From: Nitrospira sp. SG-bin2
Lineage (GTDB): Bacteria; Nitrospirota; Nitrospiria; Nitrospirales; Nitrospiraceae
Direction: 5' to 3'
Assembly: GCA_002083405.1 (NCBI GenBank)
Contig: LVWT01000040.1
Coordinates: 1 to 59,294 of the forward strand
DNA: 59,294 nt
The position numbers and the translations under genes were made by a program. This document shows positions 8,887-16,939 of this stretch, one piece after another. The notes beneath the pieces were generated by a model that worked only from the letters and a program-made list of their open reading frames with translations, ran no database searches and was not told where the DNA came from. Position 1 is the first letter of the stretch, and each line of letters opens with the position of its first letter.

Positions 8887-8916
8887 GCGCGGGGCAATGT
8901 GTCTGTAGCCCCGCGC
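8887..8916 (+). terminator. Strong hairpin after clpX
   Basis: GCGCGGGGC (8887-8895) and GCCCCGCGC (8908-8916) form a perfect 9-bp stem with a 12-base loop, 12 bases after the clpX stop. There is no U-run, so it may be an RNA 3'-end stabiliser or a weak terminator rather than a classic intrinsic one. Confidence 0.55.
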
Positions 8917-9012
8917 GATTGCCACCTCCCGTTCCCTGTGTGTCTCTGCTTGTCCCGCCCTCTCTTTCAGCCAAGTACGCATTTCCCGTGCCGTAGAACT
9001 CTCAGCTTTTTC

Positions 9013-9040
9013 TCGACAAGCTGAAACACTGCGCTATACT
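9013..9040 (+). promoter_or_regulatory. Candidate promoter for the PilZ-like gene pair
   Basis: TCGACA (9013-9018), a 16-base spacer and TATACT (9035-9040) resemble a sigma70 promoter, with a start near 9047. The -35 box sits inside an inverted repeat, TCAGCTT (9002-9008) and AAGCTGA (9018-9024), which could be an operator. The spacing and overlap are seen directly; regulation is inference. Confidence 0.45.
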
Positions 9041-9084
9041 TGCGACGTACGACTCTGCCACGAGCAAGAAGAAGAGGATTGCCT

Positions 9085-9603
9085 GTGAAATACCCTGTTG
9101 CATCCAGCCTTCGTCATCGAGGGAAAACGCTTGAGCTTGATGAGACACGCGAACTGGTTACCTTATTGGGGATCAACGGAGAACAGATCGGCAGTTTGTC
9201 GTGGGACTTTGTGATCGACCAGATCATGGCGTATCGAAAATTGCCTGTTCAGAAAGAAATCCGATCCGAGCCGCGGATCTCGTTGGCGTTTCGGGTCCGC
9301 TACAATACTCCGGAAGGACAGAAATTCGAGAGTCGGGCAGGAGGTATTGGCGGTGGCGGCATGTTTATCGAAAGCCACGCGCCCCTTCCCGTGGGAACCA
9401 AGCTGTCCATGGAGTTCTCACTTCCGGAAAAGCCGGACGAATGGCTTCCGACCAAGGGGGTTGTGGCATGGGTGTGTCCCAAAGCCGATCAATATACGTT
9501 TAGTCCCGGGATGGGAGTGCAGTTTACAGAAGTCGCGCAGAATATTCGCGACCGGATTCTTGAGTTGGTGAAATCGACCCAGGTTAAAATCCAGGCGGCC
9601 TAG
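9085..9603 (+). CDS. PilZ-like domain protein (first of a tandem pair)
   Basis: A 172-residue protein. The GTG start at 9085 is favoured by AAGAGGA seven bases upstream. The N-terminal 55 residues (LRHRGKTLELDETRELVTL...) are a small extra domain shared with the next gene. The rest resembles PilZ: an RxxxR element (R60-SEP-R64) and a beta-barrel, with FSPGMGVQF near the end. The second c-di-GMP motif, normally (D/N)xSxxG, is replaced by GIGGGGMFIE (residues 87-96), so nucleotide binding is doubtful. This resembles the PilZ-like family known from delta-proteobacteria. Likely a cytoplasmic regulator of motility or surface functions, but no partner is visible nearby. Confidence 0.8.
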   Translation: MKYPVASSLRHRGKTLELDETRELVTLLGINGEQIGSLSWDFVIDQIMAYRKLPVQKEIRSEPRISLAFRVRYNTPEGQKFESRAGGIGGGGMFIESHAPLPVGTKLSMEFSLPEKPDEWLPTKGVVAWVCPKADQYTFSPGMGVQFTEVAQNIRDRILELVKSTQVKIQAA

Positions 9604-9645
9604 GATCCTGTCCTGCTTCCTTGTGCGCGAGGTCCAATCACAACC

Positions 9646-10167
9646 ATGAAGCTTCCAGTCATCTCCACTCCAGGCCATCAGGGCAAGACCATGATCGTCG
9701 ATGCCGATCTCGAAACAGTCGCCGTGCAAGATTCATCAGGGAAGGTGCTGGGCGATATGCCTTGGGGCGAGATCATCGAACGAGTGCTTGCCGGCGAGGA
9801 TGCCGCATTCGCCCATTGCCGCGCATACCCGCGTGCTCCGCTTGCCATCAAGGTGCAGTGTTCGACGCCTGACGGGAAGAAATTCGAGAGTCTCACCGCA
9901 GGCATCGGAGGAGGCGGGTTGTTTATCGAGAGTAGTTCCCCGCTGGCGATGGGAACAGAATTGTCTCTCGAATTTTCGCTGCCTGATCGACCCCTGGAGA
10001 AACTGAGAGCCAAAGCGAAGGTGGCCTGGGTTCGAAACAAACCGGAGCGGTATCTCCTGTTTCCCGGAATGGGTGTGCAATTCATGGATATCGACAGCAA
10101 GGTGCAAAATCTTCTCATAGGGCTGGTCGAGGCATTGAATCGAAGTCGAACTCGCGCTCAGACCTGA
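9646..10167 (+). CDS. PilZ-like domain protein (second of a tandem pair)
   Basis: A 173-residue paralogue of the preceding gene, 42 bases downstream and probably co-transcribed. It keeps the same arrangement: a small N-terminal domain with GHQGKTMIVDADLETVAV, an RxxxR element (R59-AYP-R63), then GIGGGGLFIES (residues 86-96) where canonical PilZ has (D/N)xSxxG, and FPGMGVQF towards the end. The same two key residues are missing in both copies, so the change predates the duplication. There is no good ribosome site before the ATG. Function unknown; possible second-messenger-independent adaptor. Confidence 0.8.
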   Translation: MKLPVISTPGHQGKTMIVDADLETVAVQDSSGKVLGDMPWGEIIERVLAGEDAAFAHCRAYPRAPLAIKVQCSTPDGKKFESLTAGIGGGGLFIESSSPLAMGTELSLEFSLPDRPLEKLRAKAKVAWVRNKPERYLLFPGMGVQFMDIDSKVQNLLIGLVEALNRSRTRAQT

Positions 10168-10360
10168 ATCGCAGGGGGCATGGTTCATCCACTTAGAGCC
10201 GGTGGACGGTCTCCCGCACGACCGATTCCACTGTTGCGGTGATTGATGTAGTCTCACGAATCGCATTTGATACACAGTTTCCTTCCGAACGCTCACCATA
10301 AAGACCCGTACCATAGACGATCCAAAGAGCCGGAACGGCTTGAACGCCATCCATTTCTCT

Positions 10361-10553
10361 TAGCCCTCATTATTCACGAGCGCTTCTGCTGCAATCGCCG
10401 ATCCGCTGTTGCGACACGCCTTCGGGCGGCGGGCTCGCCCTTGGGCCTTCGACGTACTGCACGAGTACGCCTCAGGACCTCCGGGATCCGCGCGTCGCTC
10501 TCGCCACGCGGCTCCGCGATTTCGCGACGAACCGTCATGAATAATGAGGGCTA
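10361..10553. mobile_element. MITE-like element with perfect 16-bp terminal inverted repeats
   Basis: The non-coding stretch 10168-10598 contains a 193-bp unit bounded by TAGCCCTCATTATTCA (10361-10376) and its exact inverted copy TGAATAATGAGGGCTA (10538-10553). The outermost bases are TA on each side, as expected for a TA target duplication of Tc1/mariner/IS630-type elements. The interior is GC-rich, structured (CGCCTTCGGGCG tetraloop hairpin; CGTACT-GCACG-AGTACG hairpin) and has no convincing gene. This fits a non-autonomous miniature element or a structured intergenic repeat. No transposase lies nearby. Confidence 0.6.
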
Positions 10554-10598
10554 GCCCACTGAATACTCTGTGAAAACGATACGTGCTTGATGAGAGAG

Positions 10599-11420
10599 TT
10601 ATGCGGGCTTCGGGGGATCTTCTTGAACTGCTGCCGGTTCTGCTGCGGCGTCAAAAGATTGTTGAACTTCTTTGTGTGCGGCATCCATTTCAGCCTGAAG
10701 CGTACGCATCTCAGGGGCGATGCTGTTGCGGACATCGGTTGCCGCTTGCCGGAATGTGCGTAAGACGTCGCCCATGCCTTCACCGAGGCTCTGCATGTCT
10801 TCGGGGGAAACCACTGACGGAGCAGGCGCTGCCTTGGCCTTGAGTGCGGCTTGCTGGGCTTGCACACGGGCGACCGCGTCCTTGTTCACAATTGCTGAGG
10901 GGCGCTTGCCGGATGGCTTCGTTTGGGTCCCCGGTGGCAAAGGGGGATATTGACCACGGGCTATCGGAGCAGGCGCAGCCGCTCGCTCTTCCATCGTGAC
11001 CACATGCTGGGCCGGTGTCTCGGCAGCTTGTGGCGCTCGATCCGAGGCGGTCTTCGACATATTATGAGGGGATTGCGGCCCAGTTTTGTAGAGGAATGAC
11101 GCGGTGGTCCCGGGCGTCATTTCAGGACCAGGGGCATAGGGGATGTTGGGTTTTATGGCTGTGGCTGCGGTGCTCGACGTTCCACCAGTAGCCTGAATTT
11201 GCGCAGAAGCAATCGGCTGAGGGTGCTCAGGCCGTGCAGAGGGTGTTTCTTGTTGAGACTGTGTCTCGACTGGAGGCGGGGCGTCGTGAACTTCCTTCTT
11301 GAAACCTTTTAAAGCCTTGCCGACACCCTCGCCGATCTGGGGTAAACGTCCTGCCCCGAAAATGATCAAGATAATGGCCAGAATGATGAGGAGCTCAGAA
11401 ATTCCCAGTGTTCCGAACAT
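10599..11420 (-). CDS. tatA: Twin-arginine translocase subunit TatA/E with long C-terminal extension
   Basis: The first 50 residues are a standard TatA: a single membrane helix (ELLIILAIILIIFGAGRLP), the FG hinge and the amphipathic helix IGEGVGKALKGFKKEV. TatA oligomers form the pore that exports folded proteins with twin-arginine signals. The rest is unusual. The protein has 273 residues while TatA usually has 60-90. The extension (about 55-273) is rich in Ala, Pro and Gln, with a final helical, acidic section (about 200-260). No tatB or tatC is adjacent. It could instead be a TatB-like protein, since TatB is longer, but the N-terminal motif FGAGRLPQIG favours TatA. Confidence 0.85.
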   Translation of the reverse strand: MFGTLGISELLIILAIILIIFGAGRLPQIGEGVGKALKGFKKEVHDAPPPVETQSQQETPSARPEHPQPIASAQIQATGGTSSTAATAIKPNIPYAPGPEMTPGTTASFLYKTGPQSPHNMSKTASDRAPQAAETPAQHVVTMEERAAAPAPIARGQYPPLPPGTQTKPSGKRPSAIVNKDAVARVQAQQAALKAKAAPAPSVVSPEDMQSLGEGMGDVLRTFRQAATDVRNSIAPEMRTLQAEMDAAHKEVQQSFDAAAEPAAVQEDPPKPA

Positions 11421-11558
11421 GGCTGCTCCGCTTGATGCAATGCCGCAGGAGAGACCTGGCAGACCCGCGAGATAGAGTGAATCTAGCTGCCCTCTCCGCA
11501 GAGTGTCAAGAAAGGGAGGGCGTGGAGCGAGCCGGAGAGAGCGGAACGGTCGTGAAGG

Positions 11559-12761
11559 TCAGAGAATGGGAACGATGTCGGTTTGGAGCGGTTTGCCATA
11601 CGTCAATGCATCCCGTTCCGAGACATAGACATCGAGTTCGCTGCGGATGCCAAATTCCCCAGGGAGATAAATGCCCGGCTCGATGGAAAAACAGGTTCGA
11701 GGCATGAGCCGACGCCCGTCCTGTGTTTCCAAATTATCGATGTTGGCGCCGTTGCCGTGGACTTCTTCACCGATGGAGTGGCCGGTCCGATGGACGAAGA
11801 AGTCGCCATAGCCCGCATCTCGAATGACGTTCCGGCACACATCATCGACTTCCCATCCGAAGGGAAAGTGGCCGGAGGCGACCCGTTCCCGGACAAACGA
11901 CAACGCCGCATCGCGCCCTTGCCGGACATAGTCGAAAATCATGCGCTGTTTTGCCGGTACCTGCTTGTCCGTGTACCCGGTCCAGGTAATGTCGCCGTAA
12001 ACTGAGCCGGGCTCGGTCTGTTTGGCCCACAGATCGATCAACAGCAAGTTTTCCCGGGTGATGGGAGAAGAATTGGACTCCACGGGCCCATAATGGGGGT
12101 CAGCGCTATGGGCATCAACCGCCGCGATGGGAGCGCTGGAGGTTGTCATCCCTGCGTCGTGAATGCGTGCAAGAATGAATTGCTGCAGGCCGTATTCGGT
12201 GAGCACTCGTCCTTTGGCAAGCGATGCGCCGACATGTGCGAATGCGTCATCAACGATCCGCCGGAGCGCTTCGGTGGCATACCGATGCGACTCCAGTTGA
12301 CGGTCTGTCCATACCGCTTCAAATCGCTGCACCAGATCGGCGGATGTGACGACGTCGAGTCCGAAGCTTCGGATCAAATCGATAGTTCCGGCATCGACCC
12401 GAGCCAGATAGGGAACGGCATTGAGGGGCGAATATTGCATGGCGATACGGCGCCGGTTGCGTAACAACGATGAGAGTAAGGCGCGTTGTTGCTCCCATGA
12501 CACATACCGTTGAGCCTCGCCGGGCAATTCGTCCAAGACATGCGGCTCGATCCGGTGGAGCAGCTTGACCGGCTCTCCTGTCGCAGGAATCCAATAGTAC
12601 CATCGCCGCGTGACATGCCGTCCGGGATCCAGGAGCAGAACCCGATAGGCTAACGGGTCGCTTCCACGAAAATCGTAGAAGAGCCATCCGTCAAGCCCAT
12701 CCATTTCTTGAAGGGCGCACTGGATTGCTGCCACCCGCTCGCCATGCAAAGTCATACTCAT
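11559..12761 (-). CDS. M24 family metallopeptidase (Xaa-Pro aminopeptidase-like)
   Basis: A 400-residue pita-bread-fold peptidase. The N-terminal half (to about 165) is a creatinase-type domain. The C-terminal half has all five metal ligands of the family: Asp in LLLIDLWAK, Asp in YGDITWTGY, His in HRTGHSIGEEVHG, Glu in FSIEPGIYLPG, and Glu in RSELDVYV. This predicts a two-metal enzyme removing N-terminal residues, probably next to proline, in the cytoplasm. Substrate specificity cannot be read from the sequence. A second in-frame ATG two codons in is an alternative start. It is divergent from the next gene. Confidence 0.9.
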   Translation of the reverse strand: MSMTLHGERVAAIQCALQEMDGLDGWLFYDFRGSDPLAYRVLLLDPGRHVTRRWYYWIPATGEPVKLLHRIEPHVLDELPGEAQRYVSWEQQRALLSSLLRNRRRIAMQYSPLNAVPYLARVDAGTIDLIRSFGLDVVTSADLVQRFEAVWTDRQLESHRYATEALRRIVDDAFAHVGASLAKGRVLTEYGLQQFILARIHDAGMTTSSAPIAAVDAHSADPHYGPVESNSSPITRENLLLIDLWAKQTEPGSVYGDITWTGYTDKQVPAKQRMIFDYVRQGRDAALSFVRERVASGHFPFGWEVDDVCRNVIRDAGYGDFFVHRTGHSIGEEVHGNGANIDNLETQDGRRLMPRTCFSIEPGIYLPGEFGIRSELDVYVSERDALTYGKPLQTDIVPIL

Positions 12762-12843
12762 ACGAGTGCATCTTATCGTCGAGTCCGAAGGGCGTCAATC
12801 AAACGCTGGCCCTCAGAGCGCATCATGATACAATGTGCCACTT

Positions 12844-13314
12844 ATGGATCAGACATCATTACCTGAACTTTCATCCTACCGGGTTACGTTATTCTTTGGG
12901 CCGGAGCCGGTGGAGAAGGAGGCCGGTGTCCAGGCCTGCACATTCAACGTCAAGAAACGGAGCTGGAAGGCTGGCGTGCAAGTGTCCGTAGAAATTGGAT
13001 CTGAACAGCTGGCGAACCTTCGTCACAAAGTGCGGCTTGTCGATCGTCTGGCCGAAGTCTTGATGATGCTTTCGCCGGACGAGCGCCCAGCGTATCAAGA
13101 ACGCGCGGAGGATTTGTTCGTCCAGTCCGTGACGTGGTGCAAACTCGATCTCGGCTTGCGAGCCGGCCTGACTCAGGAAAACCAGCGAATCTCAGCGGTC
13201 GATTTTGTGTCCGAGCTGGATCAGTCCGTCGTTGCCCGCACGGAGTATGTGATTGCCTACATTATGACGGAGCTTGATATTGTGCCCGATCACCCATCGC
13301 CTTCATCCCGTTAG
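12844..13314 (+). CDS. Conserved hypothetical protein
   Basis: A 156-residue soluble protein that I do not recognise. It has no signal peptide or membrane segment. It begins with a predicted beta-rich part (YRVTLFFGPEPVEKEAGVQ and a second strand-rich section with KAGVQVSVEIG). A helical part follows (LANLRHKVRLVDRLAEVLMML), and the end is mostly helical. There is no Shine-Dalgarno before either the GTG at 12835 or the ATG at 12844. An extended -10 element, TGATACAAT, ends at 12834, so the transcript may start almost at the ATG. That makes ATG 12844 the better choice. Confidence 0.65.
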   Translation: MDQTSLPELSSYRVTLFFGPEPVEKEAGVQACTFNVKKRSWKAGVQVSVEIGSEQLANLRHKVRLVDRLAEVLMMLSPDERPAYQERAEDLFVQSVTWCKLDLGLRAGLTQENQRISAVDFVSELDQSVVARTEYVIAYIMTELDIVPDHPSPSSR

Positions 13315-13432
13315 ATGTTTGAACCGGCAGGGGGTATGCATTCGTTGAGGAATTTGTTATAAGGCCTATGGGTATTGTGCATGGAGTTTCCATGGTTCTT
13401 GGTTTCGCGCAGCAGCGGAAGGAGGCAGTTCA

Positions 13433-13837
13433 ATGAATAAGTCCGGATATAATCGTCGACTCCCGCTCGTCACATGTGTCGTAGCGGTGTTGTGTTTTTC
13501 CCTGATTACAGCGTTCACCACACCGGCCTGGAGTCAGGCCTCGGCTTCGGACCAGCAGCAAGGAACGGCCGCCGGCGCCGGCATGCAAGCTGCGGCGGCG
13601 GTGAGCACGATCCTGTATTTCCCGTTCAAGGGCGCGTTTGCGATCGGCGGCGGAATCGTCGGAGGCCTCGCCTATCTGTTCTCAGGCGGCAGCGAACAAA
13701 CAGCCAAAAGTATCTGGATCCCCAGCATGTACGGCACCTACGTCATCGTGCCCGAACACCTCACCGGTGACCGTCCGGTACGATTCTTAGGGGTCGCTGC
13801 CGAGAGTGAGCGTGCGACCGCCGATCCAGTCCAGTAG
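13433..13837 (+). CDS. Small exported protein with glycine-rich membrane segment
   Basis: A 134-residue protein with a Sec signal peptide (basic MNKSGYNRR, a hydrophobic core, likely cleavage after PAWSQA near residue 36). A second hydrophobic, glycine-rich stretch follows, FAIGGGIVGGLAYLFSGG (about 69-86), which could insert in a membrane. The C-terminal part contains IPSMYGTYVIVPEHL. No known family recognised. The ATG has a strong GGAAGGAGG ribosome site. The stop lies just before the next ATG, so the two genes may be coupled, although their predicted functions are unrelated. Confidence 0.75.
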   Translation: MNKSGYNRRLPLVTCVVAVLCFSLITAFTTPAWSQASASDQQQGTAAGAGMQAAAAVSTILYFPFKGAFAIGGGIVGGLAYLFSGGSEQTAKSIWIPSMYGTYVIVPEHLTGDRPVRFLGVAAESERATADPVQ

Positions 13838-13838
13838 T

Positions 13839-14579
13839 ATGAAGCCTGTGATCGGCGTGACGCCGGACTTCAATGCCGGTGACAGGAAGGATATGGGCGG
13901 GCGGGAACCCACCTATTTTCTCCGAGCTCGCTACATACGGGCTATCGAAGAACTCGGCGGTGTTCCGCTCATTCTGCCTCTCGTGGCCGGGCCGGCTGCC
14001 AGACGGAGGCTTCTCGACGGGGTTGACGGGCTTCTTCTCACCGGCAGCGGTCCGGATCTCCCTCCCCGTCTCTACGGGGAACGCCAACGGTACAAATTTC
14101 CGCTCGTGAGTGAGCGACGCGCCGATTTCGAACTCGATCTGGTCTCCCAGGCTCGAGCTCGAGATCTTCCGCTGTTAGGAATTTGCGGAGGCATGCAGAC
14201 GGTCAATGTCGCGTGCGGTGGCAGCCTCTTCCAGGACATTCCGTCGCAGGTTCAGCATGCGCTGGACCATCGCCAGCAGAAAAAAGCGATCCATGTGTCT
14301 CATCCAGTGGCGGTGACACCCAAGAGCCTGCTCCGGAAAATCGTCGATCGGGCAACCCTGATGGTGAACAGCTCCCATCATCAATCCGTCAAACGGGTGG
14401 CGCCGTCGCTGGTTGCGAGCGCCGTCGCTCCCGACGGAATCGTCGAAGCGATCGAGTCGCCCCAACACCGGTTTTTACTGGCTATCCAATGGCACCCGGA
14501 ATTTCTCTTCGAGCGCCACGCAGCCCATCGGCGGCTGTTCGAGGCGCTGCTGCGGGCTGCGCGGCGGCCTCGCGCGTGA
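13839..14579 (+). CDS. Class I glutamine amidotransferase-like peptidase C26 (gamma-glutamyl-GABA hydrolase family)
   Basis: A 246-residue cytoplasmic enzyme with the C26 fold: nucleophile Cys in LLGICGGMQTVNVACGG (about 115), His and Glu in AIQWHPEF near the C-terminus, and the family N-terminal MKPVIGVTPDF. Members hydrolyse gamma-glutamyl amide bonds, for example gamma-glutamyl-GABA in the PuuD branch of putrescine breakdown. No other putrescine gene is nearby, so substrate is open. The ATG at 13839 is one base past the previous stop. A GTG at 13806 would overlap the preceding gene and is less likely. Confidence 0.88.
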   Translation: MKPVIGVTPDFNAGDRKDMGGREPTYFLRARYIRAIEELGGVPLILPLVAGPAARRRLLDGVDGLLLTGSGPDLPPRLYGERQRYKFPLVSERRADFELDLVSQARARDLPLLGICGGMQTVNVACGGSLFQDIPSQVQHALDHRQQKKAIHVSHPVAVTPKSLLRKIVDRATLMVNSSHHQSVKRVAPSLVASAVAPDGIVEAIESPQHRFLLAIQWHPEFLFERHAAHRRLFEALLRAARRPRA

Positions 14580-14631
14580 TTCGCACACAATCCATCACAC
14601 GGCCGGCAAGCCATCCTCATTGCTGTCCGCC

Positions 14632-14640
14632 TGCTATACT
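14632..14640 (+). promoter_or_regulatory. Candidate extended -10 promoter for the amino-acid permease
   Basis: TGCTATACT matches the extended -10 form TGnTATAAT in all but one base, giving a start near 14647 and a short leader to the GTG at 14664. No good -35 box is seen. Confidence 0.35.
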
Positions 14641-14663
14641 TGATTCCACATGGAGCCCGGGCC

Positions 14664-16145
14664 GTGGATCCCACTACAGCCGATCCCATCACGCCTGACG
14701 CAGGGAACTTTGTGATCAGCCGCTTCTTTCGAACAAAATCGATCGAACAGTGCCTTGCCGATGCGGATCGTCCCGAGCATCGCCTCAAGAAATCACTGAC
14801 AGTCTGGAATCTTACAGCTCTCGGCATCGGCGCGATTATCGGAACCGGCATCTTCGTCTTGGTCGGCACCGCCATTGTGGGCGATGCGCATCGGCCTGGG
14901 GCCGGGCCAGGCATCGTGCTCTCATTTGTTCTCTCGGGACTCACGTGCGCCTTAGCGGCCCTGTGCTATGCGGAATTTGCGGCGATGATTCCGGTAGCCG
15001 GCTCTGCCTATACCTACTCCTACGCCACGCTCGGTGAATTTCTTGCCTGGCTGACCGGATGGAATTTGATTTTGGAATACGGAGTCGCCTGCGTTGCCGT
15101 GGCCATCGGCTGGTCAGGGTACTTCAATAATTTGCTCAAGCTGGCAGGGCTGGACCTTCCCTATTGGGCGACGAATCCTCCGCATTGGGCCGGAGGACCG
15201 GAAGGAAGCATCGCCAATTTTCCGGCTGCCATCATCGTTCTGCTGGTCACGATCATTCTGGTCATCGGAATCAAAGAAAGCGCCCGTGCCACCGGTTACA
15301 TCGTCGCATTGAAGCTGGCGGTCATTCTGTTCTTCCTTGCTGTCGGGGCCCCCGCCGTGAACCCTGAGAACTGGACTCCGTTCATGCCGCAGGGGTTTGA
15401 GGGGGTACGGTCTGCAGCGGCGGTGATTTTCTTTGCCTACATTGGATTTGATGCCGTGTCCACTGCTGCGGAAGAGGCCCGCAATCCTCAACGGGATGTG
15501 CCATTGGGCATCATCGGCTCTCTCGCGGTCTGTACCGTGCTGTATGTGTCTGTGGCAGCAGTACTGACCGGACTCGTGCCCGTAAGCCAGATCGATATTC
15601 ATGCTCCGGTGGCGGAGGCGCTGAGCTTGGTCGGGTACAAATGGGGCGCGGCGGTCGTGGCGATCGGCGCTGTCGCCGGGATCACCAGCGTCCTGGTGGT
15701 GATGATGCTTGGACAGATCCGCGTGTTTTTTGCCATGTCGCGCGACCGGCTGCTGAGTCCGTCACTCTCGGTTGTGCATCCGCGGTTCGGCACGCCCCAT
15801 CGAGCGACGATTCTGACCGGGGCCGCCGTCGCCATCCTGGCCTCGCTGTTTCAGATCGGCGATGCAGCCGATATGACGAACATCGGCACCTTCTTTGCCT
15901 TCGTGCTGGTGTGTGTCGGTGTGATGCTGCTCCGGTACACGCGTCCGAATCAGCCCCGCCCGTTCCGCCTTCCCCTGATGCCGCTCGTCCCGCTTCTCGG
16001 TATGGGGGCGTGTCTCTATCTCATGGCCGGACTTCCGCAAGTGACCTGGATCCGGTTCGTTGTCTGGACGATCATCGGCATCGTGGTCTATTTGGTATAC
16101 GGCATGAAGCACAGCAAACTTGCCGCACAGATCAGTCAACGGTGA
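14664..16145 (+). CDS. Amino acid permease (APC family, cationic amino-acid transporter-like)
   Basis: A roughly 493-residue inner-membrane transporter with about 12-14 membrane helices. The first helix shows the APC signature GIGAIIGTGIFVLVG. The later segments FFAYIGFDAVSTAAEEARNP and the region around SVLVVMMLGQIRVFFAMSRD are typical of the CAT/YfnA branch that imports amino acids with protons. The GTG at 14664 follows GGAG at a good distance; a TTG at 14640 is an alternative start. Substrate cannot be decided from sequence. It is preceded by an extended -10 element, so probably monocistronic. Confidence 0.88.
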   Translation: MDPTTADPITPDAGNFVISRFFRTKSIEQCLADADRPEHRLKKSLTVWNLTALGIGAIIGTGIFVLVGTAIVGDAHRPGAGPGIVLSFVLSGLTCALAALCYAEFAAMIPVAGSAYTYSYATLGEFLAWLTGWNLILEYGVACVAVAIGWSGYFNNLLKLAGLDLPYWATNPPHWAGGPEGSIANFPAAIIVLLVTIILVIGIKESARATGYIVALKLAVILFFLAVGAPAVNPENWTPFMPQGFEGVRSAAAVIFFAYIGFDAVSTAAEEARNPQRDVPLGIIGSLAVCTVLYVSVAAVLTGLVPVSQIDIHAPVAEALSLVGYKWGAAVVAIGAVAGITSVLVVMMLGQIRVFFAMSRDRLLSPSLSVVHPRFGTPHRATILTGAAVAILASLFQIGDAADMTNIGTFFAFVLVCVGVMLLRYTRPNQPRPFRLPLMPLVPLLGMGACLYLMAGLPQVTWIRFVVWTIIGIVVYLVYGMKHSKLAAQISQR

Positions 16146-16217
16146 TCTCTCGATAACGGATGATTCTCCCTCGCCCCGCAAGTGGATACTGAACGGTCTA
16201 TTGGCTGAATCTGCGGA

Positions 16218-16760
16218 CTAGTTCGACTGTCCTGACGGTTGTGGTGTGGAGACGGGTGTGGTGGCCTGTTGGCCACTTGCAACAGAGGCGGCGGTCCCCT
16301 GTTCAGGAGCCGCGTTCGATGGAGGGGTGGGCTGATTGGGTTGAGTTGGCACAGCGGCCGGCTGTCCATCCGTTACTGCGGGGGCAGCTGCTGGTTCAGG
16401 GGTAGCCTGAGGCTGAGGTGCCGGTGGACTTGCAGGCGCAGGGCTGGCTGCTGCCGAGGCGGCAGGCTTCGGGGGTGCGGCCGGTTTCGGAGGCGCCGGT
16501 TTCTCAGGTTTGATGCCTCCTTCCCAGGCCGGGCCCGAATACATCTCTGCCGTGAGGCCTCTGGTTTTCCACTTTTCTTCAAAGTCAGCAGCGGCCTTGT
16601 TCGGCGTGTCGCCCAAACCGATGACGTCATTCCAGGGATAGACCTTCGGCCCGATCTGGCACCCGCTCTCCGTCCGCTTGAGATAGAGGGCGATAGGATT
16701 CCCTCGATAGGGGCCGAGGTAAATATGCACAGAGCCGACATATTCGAGCAATGAAGCCAT
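16218..16760 (-). CDS. Hypothetical protein with proline/alanine-rich tail
   Basis: A 180-residue protein. ATG 16760 is chosen because GGAGG lies four bases upstream; the frame is open to 16892 without a ribosome site. The first 80 residues (MASLLEYVGSVHIYLGPYRG... to MYSGPAWEGG) are compact and not recognised. They contain GLGDTPNKAAADFEEKWK. The remaining 100 residues are low-complexity, Pro/Ala/Gln/Thr-rich, and are probably disordered. No signal peptide is seen with this start. Function unknown. Confidence 0.65.
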   Translation of the reverse strand: MASLLEYVGSVHIYLGPYRGNPIALYLKRTESGCQIGPKVYPWNDVIGLGDTPNKAAADFEEKWKTRGLTAEMYSGPAWEGGIKPEKPAPPKPAAPPKPAASAAASPAPASPPAPQPQATPEPAAAPAVTDGQPAAVPTQPNQPTPPSNAAPEQGTAASVASGQQATTPVSTPQPSGQSN

Positions 16761-16939
16761 CGCGCCTCCAGGAACGGGCATGATGCCACAAGCAGGAAGA
16801 AGAGGGCAAGACGGGTTTAGATGGCTACTTGGCTCGGGGACATCTGCTGCTCGTATCTCGTGAAGCGTATCTCGCAAGCAAAGCCGAGGCACACCCTCTT
16901 TCCATTCTGCGCTTCACGAGGCACGGAGAATCAGGCGGG

